Source of the DNA: Chaenocephalus aceratus
Lineage: Eukaryota > Chordata > Actinopteri > Perciformes > Channichthyidae
Assembly (NCBI GenBank): GCA_023974075.1
Contig: CM043800.1
Location: forward strand, 27,062,952 to 27,126,951
Length of the DNA: 64,000 nucleotides
Direction: 5' to 3'
The notes beneath the pieces are model-generated. The model worked only from the letters and a program-made list of their open reading frames with translations, ran no database searches and was not told where the DNA came from. Position numbers and translations under genes: made by a program. Positions 1 to 12,889 of the stretch are shown piece after piece. How positions within the stretch are numbered: the first letter of the stretch is position 1; every line of letters begins with the position of its first letter.

Positions 1-899
1 TATTTCATAGTTTTGCCGCTGTCTTCTCTCCGGCAGCAGCTTTTATCCGTAGAATCAAGGCACAGACAGTAAGTGAAGTGGATTAACTTTTAAGTTTTTC
101 TATTTTAAATACTGTTATTATTATGCTACCTCAATCTCCATCTGTCAAATAACTATATAATAATGCAATAAAAAGTACAACATGTCACACTAAATCATTG
201 TTAAGTGGAATAATAACAATCATGACAATCACACACAAGTGCAATGCTACTTTTAGAAACACTAGGTCATGACCTTTTGTATTCATATTTGTATGTACTA
301 TTATTAGGTTTTAAACACACTCAGTGCATTTTCTTTTTGTATAAAGTGATTTAATTTAATTATTGAAGCATGAATGTGTATAGCATCACTTTAAAATTGC
401 AGCTAATAAATGTGGGGTTCATTTTAATCACTTCAGAAACTGTTGTCACTTAACTTATAACAACACATCATCAATTATTAGGAAATGTATATTAAAATTT
501 CGAATCTGCAAAGTTAATAAACATGTCAAGTGAATATAATGGAGTGAGTGACACATTTATTTTTCTTCTGAAGTAAATATTAGAAGTATAAAGAGCATAA
601 CATATGTTCAATATTGTAATTTAATTCAGTACTCGAGTAAATGCATTAACTCCCCACTGGCACTGACCCTGACACTTTAACTTCTCCTCTCCAGCACCTC
701 TATTTGTTACATTAGCCTTTAATCTGCCCAGCAGCTTCCTGCAGTAACTAAAGAGCTGTGCAGGCCCCGTCCTCCTCCTCTTCCTCCCCCTGTGTCCCCC
801 CTGTGAGAATGGGCAGCAGCCCTATGTGTGATGGTCCTGGTGAATGTAGGCCAGTGGTAGGCCTGTTCAGTCTTTGGCTTAAAAAGTTCAAGTCATTAT
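1..899. other. Upstream non-coding stretch
   Basis: AT-rich sequence with no convincing coding exon. A 32-base segment at 37-68 is flanked by a plausible acceptor (pyrimidine tract ending in CAG at 34-36) and a good donor (GTAAGT at 69). It could be a small exon of a gene starting outside the window, but nothing supports that beyond the splice signals. Confidence 0.4.
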
Positions 900-1379
900 T
901 CTCCTCCTGCTCCCATTCATCCGGGGTCCCGTTGGCTCATTGTTATTCCGCCCGAGTGACAGAGAGAGGGAGACACAGAAAGGGAGGCTGACGGAGGAGC
1001 TGGTTGCACTGGGCGGGGGTTTCACTCACTGCGTTTTCTGTCCGGTTTTTCTGCGGGCGTGAAGGCATGTTGATAATCTGCTCAGTAATGAGGAGAGGTA
1101 CTGAACGGCACCAAATACCTGACCCCGATTCCCGGGAGTAGAGAGAGGCAGAGAGAGGGAGGAAGTGTGATCGAGAGGAGGGAAGAGAGGCAATGGCATG
1201 TGAAAAAGGGGTGGAGGGGAGCTGAGATTTACTGCCTTGCTGGATGAAACAACCCCCCACTAACTAACGGAGAGGGAAAGTAGCCTATTGGGAAGAAAAG
1301 CGGGGGTGTTGTACCGTGCATTTAACGCTCAAAGACGCGCAGGAAGCCTTTATCGTTTCCTACAATGAGTTCAGAAAAG
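900..1379 (+). promoter_or_regulatory. Likely promoter and first 5' UTR exon of the BAIAP2-family gene
   Basis: This stretch is richer in G, C and CpG than its AT-rich surroundings. It ends in a good donor after position 1379 (AAAAG then GTATGT). The first coding exon of the BAIAP2-family gene has an acceptor at 3467-3468 and about 90 bases of leader, so an upstream non-coding exon is expected, and this is the best candidate. The exon contains an ATG at 1365-1367 that opens a short upstream reading frame (see findings). The transcription start is not visible from sequence alone. Confidence 0.5.
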
Positions 1380-3468
1380 GTATGTAACTTTTATTTATTT
1401 TTAAGTAGCCGAATTATGTGTTACTGTTTTACAAATTGGAAGTGGAGCTGAGAGATCAACAGGTAGCAGCTGCACTGTGGAGGCAAATGACAGGGTGCTT
1501 TTTCTACTCAGGAAAAAACATTACCCGTTGTATTTATTCGTGTTTAAATGCAACACATTGCTGGACTTTTTTTGTGTGTAGTTGTTTTTTCCTCACTAAT
1601 TGAGTTGATGAAATGAGATGGAGTGGAAGAAACGGATCAGTAGCCTACTGGTTAAGATGCAATGCTGCACCATTAACTGATCTTTGGATACATGCAATAA
1701 ATAAATTGATCAGTTTCTGAAAGCCACAAAACTGGACAAGAAACATTTAATACCACAACAAAGTTATGCATGGGTCCTTTAAATACAGTTTTGTTTTTGG
1801 TTCACCCAGTTCTGGCAATTAAAATGCTGCAGTGACATTTGGGCTGCAACTGGAAAATGTCAGAGTAGTTTAAAATGCCATCATAAATGACTCGGCAATC
1901 CCAAAACCAGAAGATATTCACCTTAACAATCATATAAAACAGAAATAAACAGCAAATCCTCAAACTTGGGAACAATTTTTTGGCACTTTTGCTTTAAAAA
2001 TGAATAATGATTAACAAGTTGTACAAATAGTTCCAGATTCTTTTACTGCTGATCACACCAATAGTTTCATAATTTAGGGACATTACAGTTTTGCTAAATG
2101 CAATGTTTGCTTCCAAATCATTGGAAGATATGTGAAGAGGGCACATGAATGCACCTTCTGTATCAGTTTCCAGACCACCTGCAGACAGTTCCTGTTGCAT
2201 CCGGAAACAAGCAACACTTTATTTCATCTTGAAGCTGAACAAACATTCAAACATGCCTTTTATCCAGCCTCAATATTTTATTTTACTTCATCATTTGAAA
2301 GTATGTGTAGTGTTATAAAGTGCTTCAAACTAATTAAAATCAGACAGCATTATGATTAAGCTCCCTCTTCTCTGAGTTATCCTGCTCACTATCACAGCTC
2401 CTCTGACAAATTACAGTCTACACCCGGGTGGCCTTAATGAGCAACAGTGTGGAAATGTTAGCTTTGTTTCATATACAGTTAGTTGATCTGGGTCAACGTT
2501 TTCTCAATCATTTTGTTGTTAAAACAAAGGAGGACTGTATAGGGAAAAGCAAGTGAGCATTTGACCATTAAACTCAGAATGGAAACCTCTCGACCTTGAA
2601 GCAGTCCCCCCTGATCGCCCTCTCTGCCGAGGAAACATTGATGTTGCGTGTTTGTTCAGTGCTCTGACACCTGTGACTCGGTCTGGAGGAGCCCATTGTT
2701 CTTATCTGAGATGGTATAACTCGTCTGGCTCTCGAATCTTAGGAGAAATATTGTGGTTGTCGTACTGTGGCGAAGTGATAATGCAGAAACTGGCAGCTGA
2801 GCCTAAATAAGATCCATGTGAATATAACACTGCTGCCCTCAGACAAAACCCAGGACCGTGAGACACCCTCATCACTTGGTGTGATGGTTCGATGGCCTTA
2901 AAAGACCTCTGGCTGATTTAAATCTCACACTTGATAGAGAAAGTGCAAGCACTGAATAGTCAAGTATAATTTCAAATATGCACTTTCTGTGCAGGGAAGT
3001 CTTATACAGAGGTTATGATACTTTAAACCTTCCTACGATGTATTAGTAAACTGATTTTAGGAGATTCCCTGCACAATTGTGTGCCTTCACAATTATTTGT
3101 CACTTGTCCTTGTTTATTAACATAATTCTTCTGTATTGATTATTTAATCTCGCAGAGCCGCTATGGAATCTATGTTTTTCTTGTTTGTTTTCCCACAATC
3201 GAGCCAAATTGAAAAATAGATTACATTTAGTATAAGTTTTGATTAAAAAAAGCAGCACATTCTAACTTATAACAAGTTAGAAACATTGAACATTTGGTGT
3301 CTTGAAAAGAGTACATTTCCTGTCCTTTAACTAATCAGCATATCGACTAATAATTTCAGCTTGGGTACAGATAAGACAAACAAGTGCTTTGGCATTTCCT
3401 TTCCTTTGAGGCCATGTGAAAGGTTATTACTCATGTCACTTTTTCTTTCTTTGTCTTTTCTCTTTTAG
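1380..3468 (+). other. Large first intron of the BAIAP2-family gene
   Basis: About 2.1 kb between the proposed 5' UTR exon and the exon carrying the start codon. I see no conserved coding segment, RNA gene or recognisable transposon here. Short open frames on both strands lack codon structure or family similarity. Confidence 0.5.
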
Positions 3469-3561
3469 GGGTTTGCTGTCTGCTATAAAGCCTAGGACCC
3501 TGAACAACAGAAATAAACAACACAACAAACACAGTGCCAGCACAAAACCAAGAACAGGAAA

Positions 3562-6500
3562 ATGTCTCGAACCGAGGAGGTCAACAAGATGACAGAAAAT
3601 GTATATAAGGTATGACGCCTCTCTCTATTTGTCTGCACAAACACTTAATACAGTATAGTAAAATGTTAGAAATGAGTAAGAATAGAGTGTCATAATCTGC
3701 CTGTCATTTATTTGTGTGTATTGTTGCCAACAGGGGATTCTGGACCAGTTCAACCCCAGTCTGAAGAACTTTGTGACCATGGGCAAACACTACGAGAAAG
3801 CCCTGACCGGTCAGTCAAATACAGGATCCTTCACTTGCCTTTGATTTGTATGGATTACTGAACAGGATATTTCTTTTGTTTTTCCTAAAATGAACTCTTG
3901 TTTCAGGAGTCACTGTGGCGGCCAAAGGGTACTTTGATGCTCTGGTGAAACTTGGAGAGCTGGCGAGCGACAGCCAGGGCTCCAAAGAGCTGGGTGAGTG
4001 GGCGGCTGGTGGAGAAGCACCGTGCTGAGGGGAAATAAAAATGAATTAGTGTTGGAGCTAATAAAGTTAAGAGAGTCGTCGTGACAGCTGGAGATAAGTT
4101 GAAAATAGTCTGCGTTGGTAAGGGAGGAGATGAAGACAAGAGGGAATGAGGAAATGTAGAGGGAGAGAAGAGAGGGAAAGGGAGAGAGTAGGGTCATTGT
4201 TGGGAGATTAACAACACCACATGATCTCATTGTAATGCTGAAAACAGCGGGGGAGGCAGGCAGGAGAGTGGAGGGCGAGATGCCAGCCACCGCATACTAC
4301 AGTGCTGTGTGACTGAGAGGGGGGGGGGGGGCTCACAGCTGACCGCCACTCTGTAAATGAGAAACTGTGTGAAAACTGAACAGTTTTATGACTTTTTCAA
4401 TGAGGCGTGCTCATGCATGTGTCATGATGTGGATAGCATTTAATAGAGCACAGATATTTGAGATTTTCTGCATGGGGTTAAAGATGCACTCTAACATATC
4501 GCAAGCTTGTCTAACATCAAATGTATATAACACTGACGGCCTTCCCTCTCCTGTGCTGTGCTGCTGCTCACAGGAGACACACTGTTTCAGATGGCCGAGG
4601 TCCACAGACAGATTCAGGTGCAGCTGGAAGACGTGGTAAGACTCGACTCAGCTGTGGAAAATGTATTTTTTATCTGGATATATTTTGAGTCAAAATATAG
4701 TGTTTTGACTCATAACTTACTTGATATCCATTCATATTCATAAAGTTTAAAGGTTGCATGTGGCTCTTTTCCATCAACAGTTAAAGTTATTTCACTCTGA
4801 GCTGCTCGCCCAGTTGGAGCAGAAGTTGGAACTGGATATTAAATACCTCACAGTAAGTTGAAATAATTTGAATAACTTTATACAATGTAACAAAAGCATG
4901 ATTTCAAATTAATGTAACAGAATAAAATGTTAAAATAAATGTGGCTTGACGAATAAAAGTGGACTCAGTTTTGCAGCAGCACAGCTCTCGTCTCATCACA
5001 CATTGTCAATAAATCCTTTTTTCCTCTTCCCTCTCAGGCCACCCTGAAGAAGTATCAGAGTGATCGGAGGTCTAAATCTGAGTCTATTGAGCGATGCCAG
5101 TCCCAGCTGAAGAAACTCCGCAGGAAGAGTCAGGGCAGTCGCCACCCGAACAAATATGGAGACAGAGAGATGCAGGTATGAGACGCCCACAGCTCCAAAT
5201 GGACGGGAAAAAATAGCCTATTTAATGAACAGGTTTATTAGCTAAATGCAGAAACATTCACTACAGTTCCTAAATAAACATCTCCCTCAGCGTCATAGCA
5301 TAACTGTGAGTATTTGTGTAAGAAATAGATCAGTGTGAGTGAGATTAAAAATAATCTGCCTCAGCTGATTCTTCAGAAAACAAGCAATTTAGTGCGGAGG
5401 CCTCCAGCGGAAGAAATATGAAGGATCTAAGAGGGTGAAAGGGTTTATCGTTGTAAGGAAAGGTCAGCGGGGCAAAAGGGTAGCACTTTAAGATTTGGAT
5501 TATGTTATCATCGTGCAACAGTCAGGAAATGATCTCACATATTCCCCTCTCTGTACAATGTGCGTTAAAGGTCATCCTTGAGTACTACATGTATGCATGT
5601 GATTGTTAATGAAGGAAGGTGCAAAGTTTGCAGTGAAACCACTTTTCCTTCAGTTTGTGGAGCTGATGAGTCGTCGTCAGGTCGAGCTGGACACGCTGGT
5701 TGCGTCGGGATACAAGTCTGCGCTCACTGAGGAAAGGAGACGATATTGCTTCCTGGTGGATCGACAGTGTAGTGTCACCAAACTGCTCGTCAACTACCAC
5801 TCCAAGGTGATTATATGCATTTACGTATTAATTAAGATATGTAAATTTCAGAAAAATAAAAGATGATATTTTCAAGCTTGCCCGGCCTGGGGTGTCACAG
5901 AAGTTATAAAGTACTGAAGGAAAATGCACTGATGGTTTTGGTCTGTTCATTTGTTACCAACGGGGAAAAGTCTAATCTTTTAAGTGTTTTTCTTTGCTTT
6001 TGAATATAATCCAGGTGAGAGAGCTCCTGTCACAGAAACTGTCCTCGTGGCATCAGTCATGTTCTCAGCCCACTAAACTCCCCGAGCGCGCTCTGAATCT
6101 GCTGCGTCACACCGCGCCTCAGAGCTCAGGAGCTGCAGGGATAGCCGAGGTCCTCCGCCACACCAAGATTGGCTCTGCTCAGCCAGAACAGGTCATTCAT
6201 TTGTCAGATGGTTAAAATATGTTATTTGGACTTAATCCTAATCTCAGCTGGATTACATGGGTTCATTGTATGAAACACACAAAACAAGTCTATTATTAGT
6301 TGTTGACTTTGGTAACTCCTGAAGCCTGGCTATCAAGTTATGAGTTAATTCCCAAATCCTTCGCTTTTTTTAATTGAGTCCATAAATAGTTATTATAGAA
6401 CTAAGAACAGCTAATAATCAATAGTTGATTATTAGTTTGATTATTTTTTTTTTTTATAATTTGGAGATGATGTTCCAAATCAAAGGTTTAAAGTCCAAGT

Positions 6501-9500
6501 CACAAATCATTAGTGTCAAACTTCAAGGTAGAAGGTCTCTTTTGATTTGGCCAACTCTGGTTTGAAGTCACCAGTCAGTCAGATATCTTGAGTACTCTTA
6601 AATGCTAAAAACCTTAGTAAAACCACGACTAAATTACATTTTTAACAACGACTTTTAATTTCTGATAGTTAACGATATCTATCCTTGATTTTTCAGAGGC
6701 TCTCAGTTCAGGAAGTCCCTCCCCTGATGAACGGAGACTCCAGTCGCTCCCAGCAGCGCTCGCTCCCCTCCTCCTCCTCCCAGAGTGACGGCTGTCCTCC
6801 TCAGGGCTCCCCCCACACTTTCAGCTCTCTCTCCAGTGGAGGAGCTGCTGGAGGTTCATCCCTAGGAGCGTCTCCTCAGCACAGCAGCACCCCTCTGTCC
6901 AGCCCCCTCCCTGACAGCAGCACCAGCAGCAGCCCCTCTGCCTCCATCCCCACTTTGTCCAGCGGCTCAGCCCAGCCAGGCTCTCTCCTGCTGGTCGCCC
7001 ACACAGCCAACCTCTCCCCGAGCCTCATCCCCTCCACAGTGATGTCTCTCAGCCAGATCTCTCCAGCCGGTGGCCCCCTGCATGGCATGACCCTCCCCAT
7101 CGCCCACAGCGCTCCTCACAGCCCCCCTCTGCCCCACAGTGCCCCTCTGTCCCGGGCCATGACTCCTGTGCAGTTACTGCACCAACAGGTGGGCCCAGGG
7201 GGGAGCAACACCTCCACCCTGTCTCATAACCCCTGGCTGCTGAAGGCCGCGGACATCAGTGCAACAGCAACACTTCCACTGCCGAGGAGACCCAACAGTG
7301 AGATGAGGCTGGGTGGATTTCAGGGTAAGATGTGATGATTTGTCCTCCATATATTTTAGTGTCTAAATCCCCTTTTTAGCCCTCCCCCCAGCAAGACATA
7401 ATCAGAATACCTTTATTTGTCCCACAGAGGGGACATTTACATTTACTACAGCAGAAAACTAAGTTTCAATTTAGACAAACTATTGGCCAGATTTGTAATG
7501 AAACTTGGTGGAAGAGCGTGGGCCAAGGTCCGATTTACGTGTGGATTTATAAAGCTTTTAATTGAAAGCAGTAGCAGAAAGTGTTTGCATTAGCAGTAAC
7601 TTCATAAACACAGCTGATGGAGAGTGAAAACTAAACTTTGAAGCTGAAATCTGAAGATACAATTACAGTAACGCTGGATTTACACGCATTCATCATTTCA
7701 AATCCCCAATATGTCTGACATTTATTTCTCTTTCTCCATTACCAAGGCTCCAGTCTCCCCAGGATGCTGCCTTTATCTGGACCCAATCGTGTGGAAGCCA
7801 TGTTCGCTCACAGTCCTGGGGCATCGGAGGCAGGTGGCGGTGGCGGCGCAGGAGGCGGGGCTTGTTTACTGCACTTCCTGCCTGGTGACGACATCTCCCT
7901 GCTCATCTCTGAGGCCAGAGACGGGTGGCACTACGGTCAAAATGAACGAACCGGACGGTATGCGCAATACATTTCTGACTGATGTCAAAAACAACTGAGT
8001 GATCTGCTGTTTCACTTCAGAGCACCTTATAATGCTCAACATTGCTGTAGTGGACACAGTGCCATAAAACAAGGTTAACAGATACAGTATATTGCTGTAA
8101 GACAATGGAGAGGGAGAATTGTTTTCATCCCACACAACCCTGACTTGCTGTTTGACACGCTTGTTTATTATTCATTAGTGATCTCATGTTGTAAAATGTT
8201 CCTTCACAGGAAAGGCTGGTTCCCTTTCTCCTACACGCAGTCATACCACAGCACGCTCGATCACCTGGAGAGGTAAGATCAAGAAGAACAAACTGTGATA
8301 CTGACTCTTTAAGGTTGTCAATAAACGTTGACTCTGTTATTGACAGGAATGCCTCATTCACTTCGCTCTAGTAGTTTTACTGGTCATTGTATCAACATAA
8401 CTTTTTAAAAGTAGGAAGTTATAACATCAGTGGGTTCACAGAAAACATATTGGGGTAATTTATGTTGAAACTAATGTGACAACCATTGTTTTTCACATGT
8501 GTATTCTCAAGATATCCAAAACATGCTTCATGCCAGACATACAGAAAAACCACAAAAGCTCATGAGCTGCAGAATGGAACTATTTGCCCTCTCAGTATTT
8601 CCACCGTTGTTTCCTTATCAAGTTCATTTCCAACACCAACAGCTTCGTTGATGATTTGACACAAGAACAGATTCTCTCGACTCATGTTTCCTTTGTGTTT
8701 TTTCCTCTCTGTGACCTTCCTCTAGCTCTCTCTTCTTATCTAAGGCTAACAGCACCAGCACCGGCCAGCTCGACAGGCTGGTGTCTCCGGGTCTCCCGGC
8801 CCTCACCCCCGAATCAGAGGAGGAGCACTCCCTTCCTCCCCAGAGGGTCAGCACCTTCCGCCCGCGCCCGTACAGCATGGCCGACAGCACCAAGGTCAGA
8901 AGCATGAAGTCTTTGGGAGGTCAAAGGTCAAAGTCTGCTCCCCACTGAGCCTCTCTGTTAATGGAATAGATACAGATGTTTTTAATTTGTCAAATTATCC
9001 TTTAATATGATCTCTTCTTTGCATCACAGATCACTGCTGAGTTGGTTTCTCCTCCACTCTCCCCAAACTCAAGGTAAGTTTTAGCAATTCAAAGGTGCTA
9101 GTGTGTCATTAAAGGGTAATTTCACCAATTGTACATGTCACAGTCAATTTGCTAGTCATATCTGATTTAGGGAAAATCCCATTTAAACTCAAAGCCAGCG
9201 TGTTAAGAAGAAGTGTGACACAAGAAATAAAATAATAGTTTAATTTGGCACAATTATTTCCATCCTAATAGGAGTGATTCCAACAAATAATAGCTCAATA
9301 GGAAATGTTTAAATGCTAAAAACATTAACAACATTACCAGGTCGGTACAAAGTTTGAAAGTGTTAGTGCTTGAGGTGTAACTTGATGTTAAAAACGTTGA
9401 GTCTGTTCAGCTACCTTGAAAGAGTACATTTACATATTTATTATTTGTACCTGTTTGTTGCATTTCCCAATGCTGTTTTTACTGTTTGGTGGGGCAACTC

Positions 9501-9630
9501 CTTTGGTCATCAGTTTTTGTATTGTACGATTGTTATACCTTTGATTTTTCCTTTCAGGGCCAATCCATTTGCCCACGTTCGACTCAGAAGAACTGTCACC
9601 AACGATCGCTCAGCTCCCATCATTGAGTAA
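3562..9630 (+). CDS. baiap2: BAIAP2/IRSp53-family I-BAR and SH3 adaptor, 666 aa
   Basis: Membrane-bending actin adaptor. The I-BAR (IMD) domain dimerises and shapes phosphoinositide membranes; the SH3 domain recruits actin regulators. Coding exons: 3562-3609, 3734-3809, 3907-3993, 4574-4635, 4781-4852, 5038-5175, 5654-5806, 6015-6191, 6697-7324, 7747-7957, 8210-8272, 8726-8894, 9030-9073, 9558-9630; phases agree and sum to 667 codons. Residues 1 to about 250 are the I-BAR domain (QFNPSLKNF, AAKGYFDALVKLGELAS, LTEERRRYCFLVD). Residues 272-480, one exon, are Ser/Pro-rich. SH3 follows at about 495-565 (ARDGWHYGQ, KGWFPFSYT). The end is NPFAHVRLRRTVTNDRSAPI-type, as in one IRSp53 isoform and BAIAP2L1. 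The ATG is the first in its exon and gives the family N-terminus. The I-BAR domain looks closer to BAIAP2 than to BAIAP2L1/L2. The CRIB/proline segment of human IRSp53 was not found, so this may be a separate paralogue; the symbol marks the family only. Confidence 0.88.
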
Positions 9631-9766
9631 GAGTTTTATTCCCGCTGCGGCGGTGGCGTCATGTTCTCTGTGGTCTGTCAGTCCAGCAAACCTCAGGTTG
9701 AATCCTGGAAACATCACATTGATTTATGTTGATTCTTTACTTTGGATGTTCTTTTTGAACAAGTTT

Positions 9767-9776
9767 AATAAATAAA
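9767..9776 (+). terminator. Polyadenylation signal of the BAIAP2-family gene
   Basis: Overlapping AATAAA hexamers at 9767-9772 and 9771-9776, about 140 bases after the stop codon. This would give a short 3' UTR. A longer UTR using a later site cannot be excluded. Confidence 0.6.
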
Positions 9777-12700
9777 AACTGTGTCTCGTGAAGGAAAAGA
9801 ACATTTTTAAGTATAGGTATTAAAGATTCATGTGTAAAGGCTGACCTGTTATAAATACGATCAGTCCATTCCATTTTTAAGTTGTTCGTTTGAAAAAAGA
9901 CCATTATAATGTCTGAAAAATTGAAAGTGAAATTATACATAAATCTAGGCTATTTTTAATGAAACAGAAGGTAGGTGTTAGCTTAGTGTTTCAGATTGAC
10001 TGACTGTTTCTTTCAGAATAATTAACATTGTAATGTTTTTCCTGGCTTATGGAAGGTGCCTCTTATATTCCTTACAGTGTAACAGTGAATTTTCCTTTCT
10101 CGACATAACCTTAATTGTAGTGGTTTTTTGTGCCATATCCAGATACAAAGTTGTCTTTGTTGAGCTGATTTAGGGACTGGCTCCTAAAAGCAGGTTGTGA
10201 AGTTTCACTGTCATTAAGTGTTACAGTAAGAGGACAGGCTCCTACTTTTAAAGTGCTATTACAAAATTATATTTTTAGAAAAGCTGCCAGATTGTTTTTA
10301 GGTTTCAATTAAGGTGACATTTGACCTTTAAATTAAATGTTTATTTGATAGAGTCCGGGCATATTTTACTAATAATTGAGTTATTTTATGTCATATTTAC
10401 GTTGATATTACTAAACATGGGCAATGCTGCTTCTGCCCGTTAACATGACATGTTCTGCTACTGTAAAGTTACATATAAACATTTTATGAAAGTAGATATT
10501 TGGATTAGTGGAATTATTTACCTAATGAAAGAATTATAAGACAAGGCGTAAGGGCAAACAATTATAGAAGGAAATGTTGTGGTATTTTTGCATTTTGACA
10601 TAAACGTCAAAAGGTCGAGAGTAAAGTCCAACTTTCAGTAATAGTGCCAGAATCAGTAATATTATTTTGTATATGGACTCAAAATAAGTTGTAACAAACC
10701 AACAACCCTTAATTTGATTTTTTCCAATGATTGATAACTGAGACCTGTTTGCTCCCAGGTCCAATATTTGAAGTCCTCTAAAACGCAGAAACAGAAAAGC
10801 TTATGAGCTCCACAGCCAAACTGTTGAACCTTTGGACGGGGTTATTACTGAAAGTGTTTTTAGAAAGTAGCATGTTATGGAGGGCTCAATGTGTAAAGAA
10901 AGAGAGATTAGTGTGCTTTGGATTCGATGTCTTCTTGATTCCTTTTCAGTGACAGATTTAAAGCTAGATAACATCTAGGCTAGTTGTAGCTGAACGTTTA
11001 CCAATCAGACTGAGCAGAATCTCCGAGAGATGTGAAAGCTGTGACGGACGATAGGATTGAGTTGGAATGGGGAAATGTTCCTATGAAAGTGATGAAGAAA
11101 GCATAATGGGATGTGACCACTGTCTTAGCAAGTGTTAATGGTAAACTAGAGATATCCAAAGTAATATTCTGTAGTTATGTAGTCGCCTCTAAAAAAAAGG
11201 TGGTTTAATAGGGGTTGTATTAAATGGTTTGTGTTTCTGTTGTAAATACCTTCTGTGGTCTTTAGCACCTTGAAGATTCAAAATAACGCCCACAAGGGTT
11301 GTAGTAAATCATCTCTAACAGCATTGATATTACTAGTAGTATGTCATCATATATAAAGGCGACCACAAAATGATAGAGCTAATGCTTATTCATGCTTGTA
11401 AATAGTGCATCAAACATGTGTGATTGTATGACTTTTATTTGACTATTTTTATAATGATATTTCACTTTGGTAGAACATTTTGACTTTGTAAACCTTCTGC
11501 CCATGTCAGTTGGGGTCGTTATAACTGTCAGTATTAGTGATTCATAAAAAGGACAAAACATTAATGACATTTAAGGCTAGCGATAATGAGAAAAATATTA
11601 TAATACACATGATTTTGCCCTTGAAGTGCATACATAAAAAACATGCAGAAATCAGAGTGTAGACATATGTAGTATATGTAAAGCATATATGCAAAGTGTG
11701 TAATATGTTGTAAGAAATACATAAAGAGTTTGTTAAAAATATAACTATTATAAATATGTAACAAAAGATTTATTGCAAAATCAATAGCAAATGTAGTCAC
11801 GGGTGTTGTGTGCGTGAACAGAAAGTGTGTAAATGTCTCAAAGCACTTGTAATCTGTACATTGCACTCTCATCAATACTGCAGATGGACACAACTTGTGA
11901 AAAAATATGCTTAAACAGGAACTTTTTCAAAGTCCAAAACTCTTCTTCCAAAGTGAAATCGTTTTAACATCTATTCACAGTTCCTCGTTACGTTTCAAAT
12001 TTGAAACGATGTGTCTGTCAGTTCTCTGTATTGCATAACATGAAATCCTGATGACTGCAAAATATATTATGATAAATACGCTGAGGAAGACATTCTTTAC
12101 GTGAAACACTGAATATTGATGTGATGTGAAATAAAAGTTCTATGAAAGAAATATCTGTCCACATTTGCTCTGTATGTTTGAGTTTGTCTGTGGGGGGGGG
12201 GGGAAGATGCAGTGCATGCATGAAGCGACACAGGGTACAGATGTTTAAATGAGTATCTGAATGATCCAATTTCATATTTTATCTGTGACAGCTCAGTCGT
12301 CATGCAGTTCTTATATTGTTCTTACTCTTGCAAGTAGAATAATGCTGGTATGAAACAAACTATTCATATTTTAGGAGTGTTGGTCTGATTCCATCTTTGT
12401 CAGGTTAAGCCTCTTCTGAAGGATCAGGGTTGTGTCGAGGCTTAGTTATAAAACTCTCACGATCAGCTCTGAAAAAAATAAAACAAAAATCCTAATGTCT
12501 GGTCATGTTTCCTGATAGACGGTTTTAATTGTTTCGAATTTTTAGGTTTTGAGATTTAGCTCTACCAATCCAGCAATTGTCTTGGAGAAGGTCAAACATA
12601 TTTCATGCAAACTTTATGAGGTATGGTCATTTTAAGGTTTACTCTAAAAGGTGTGTGAAAATAATTAAGACCTCACTTTTGAGCTTTGTTCAAACTTCAA

Positions 12701-12800
12701 CAGTCTAATTGTGGGAAAGTATAACTTGTGGAGTTATAATTTGGATCAATTCTCAACATAAATAAATAAAATGTGACCCAATAGTAGAATTAAATACATC
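9777..12800. other. 3 kb intergenic stretch between convergent genes
   Basis: AT-rich DNA between the ends of the BAIAP2-family gene and ndufa3. It holds a short poly-G run near 12190-12202. I see no exon chain, RNA gene or clearly bounded transposon. Alternative 3' UTR of the BAIAP2-family gene may extend into it. Confidence 0.5.
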
Positions 12801-12806
12801 TTTATT
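12801..12806 (-). terminator. ndufa3: Polyadenylation signal of ndufa3
   Basis: TTTATT on the plus strand (AATAAA on the minus strand), about 85 bases after the ndufa3 stop codon. Confidence 0.65.
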
Positions 12807-12889
12807 GCAGTACATTGATACGGGGAGCAGCTCTGCAGACTCAGGTGAACAAAGGGAACATCATTCGCTTTTATCGTGGGAATGTGAAG

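Noticed and set aside
3562..9630. Identification as BAIAP2L1 or BAIAP2L2
   Set aside because: The I-BAR sequence (FVTMGKHYEKALTGVTVAAKGY, LGELASDSQGSKELGD) looks closer to BAIAP2 than to L1 or L2, although the C-terminal NDRSAPII-type end is shared with L1.
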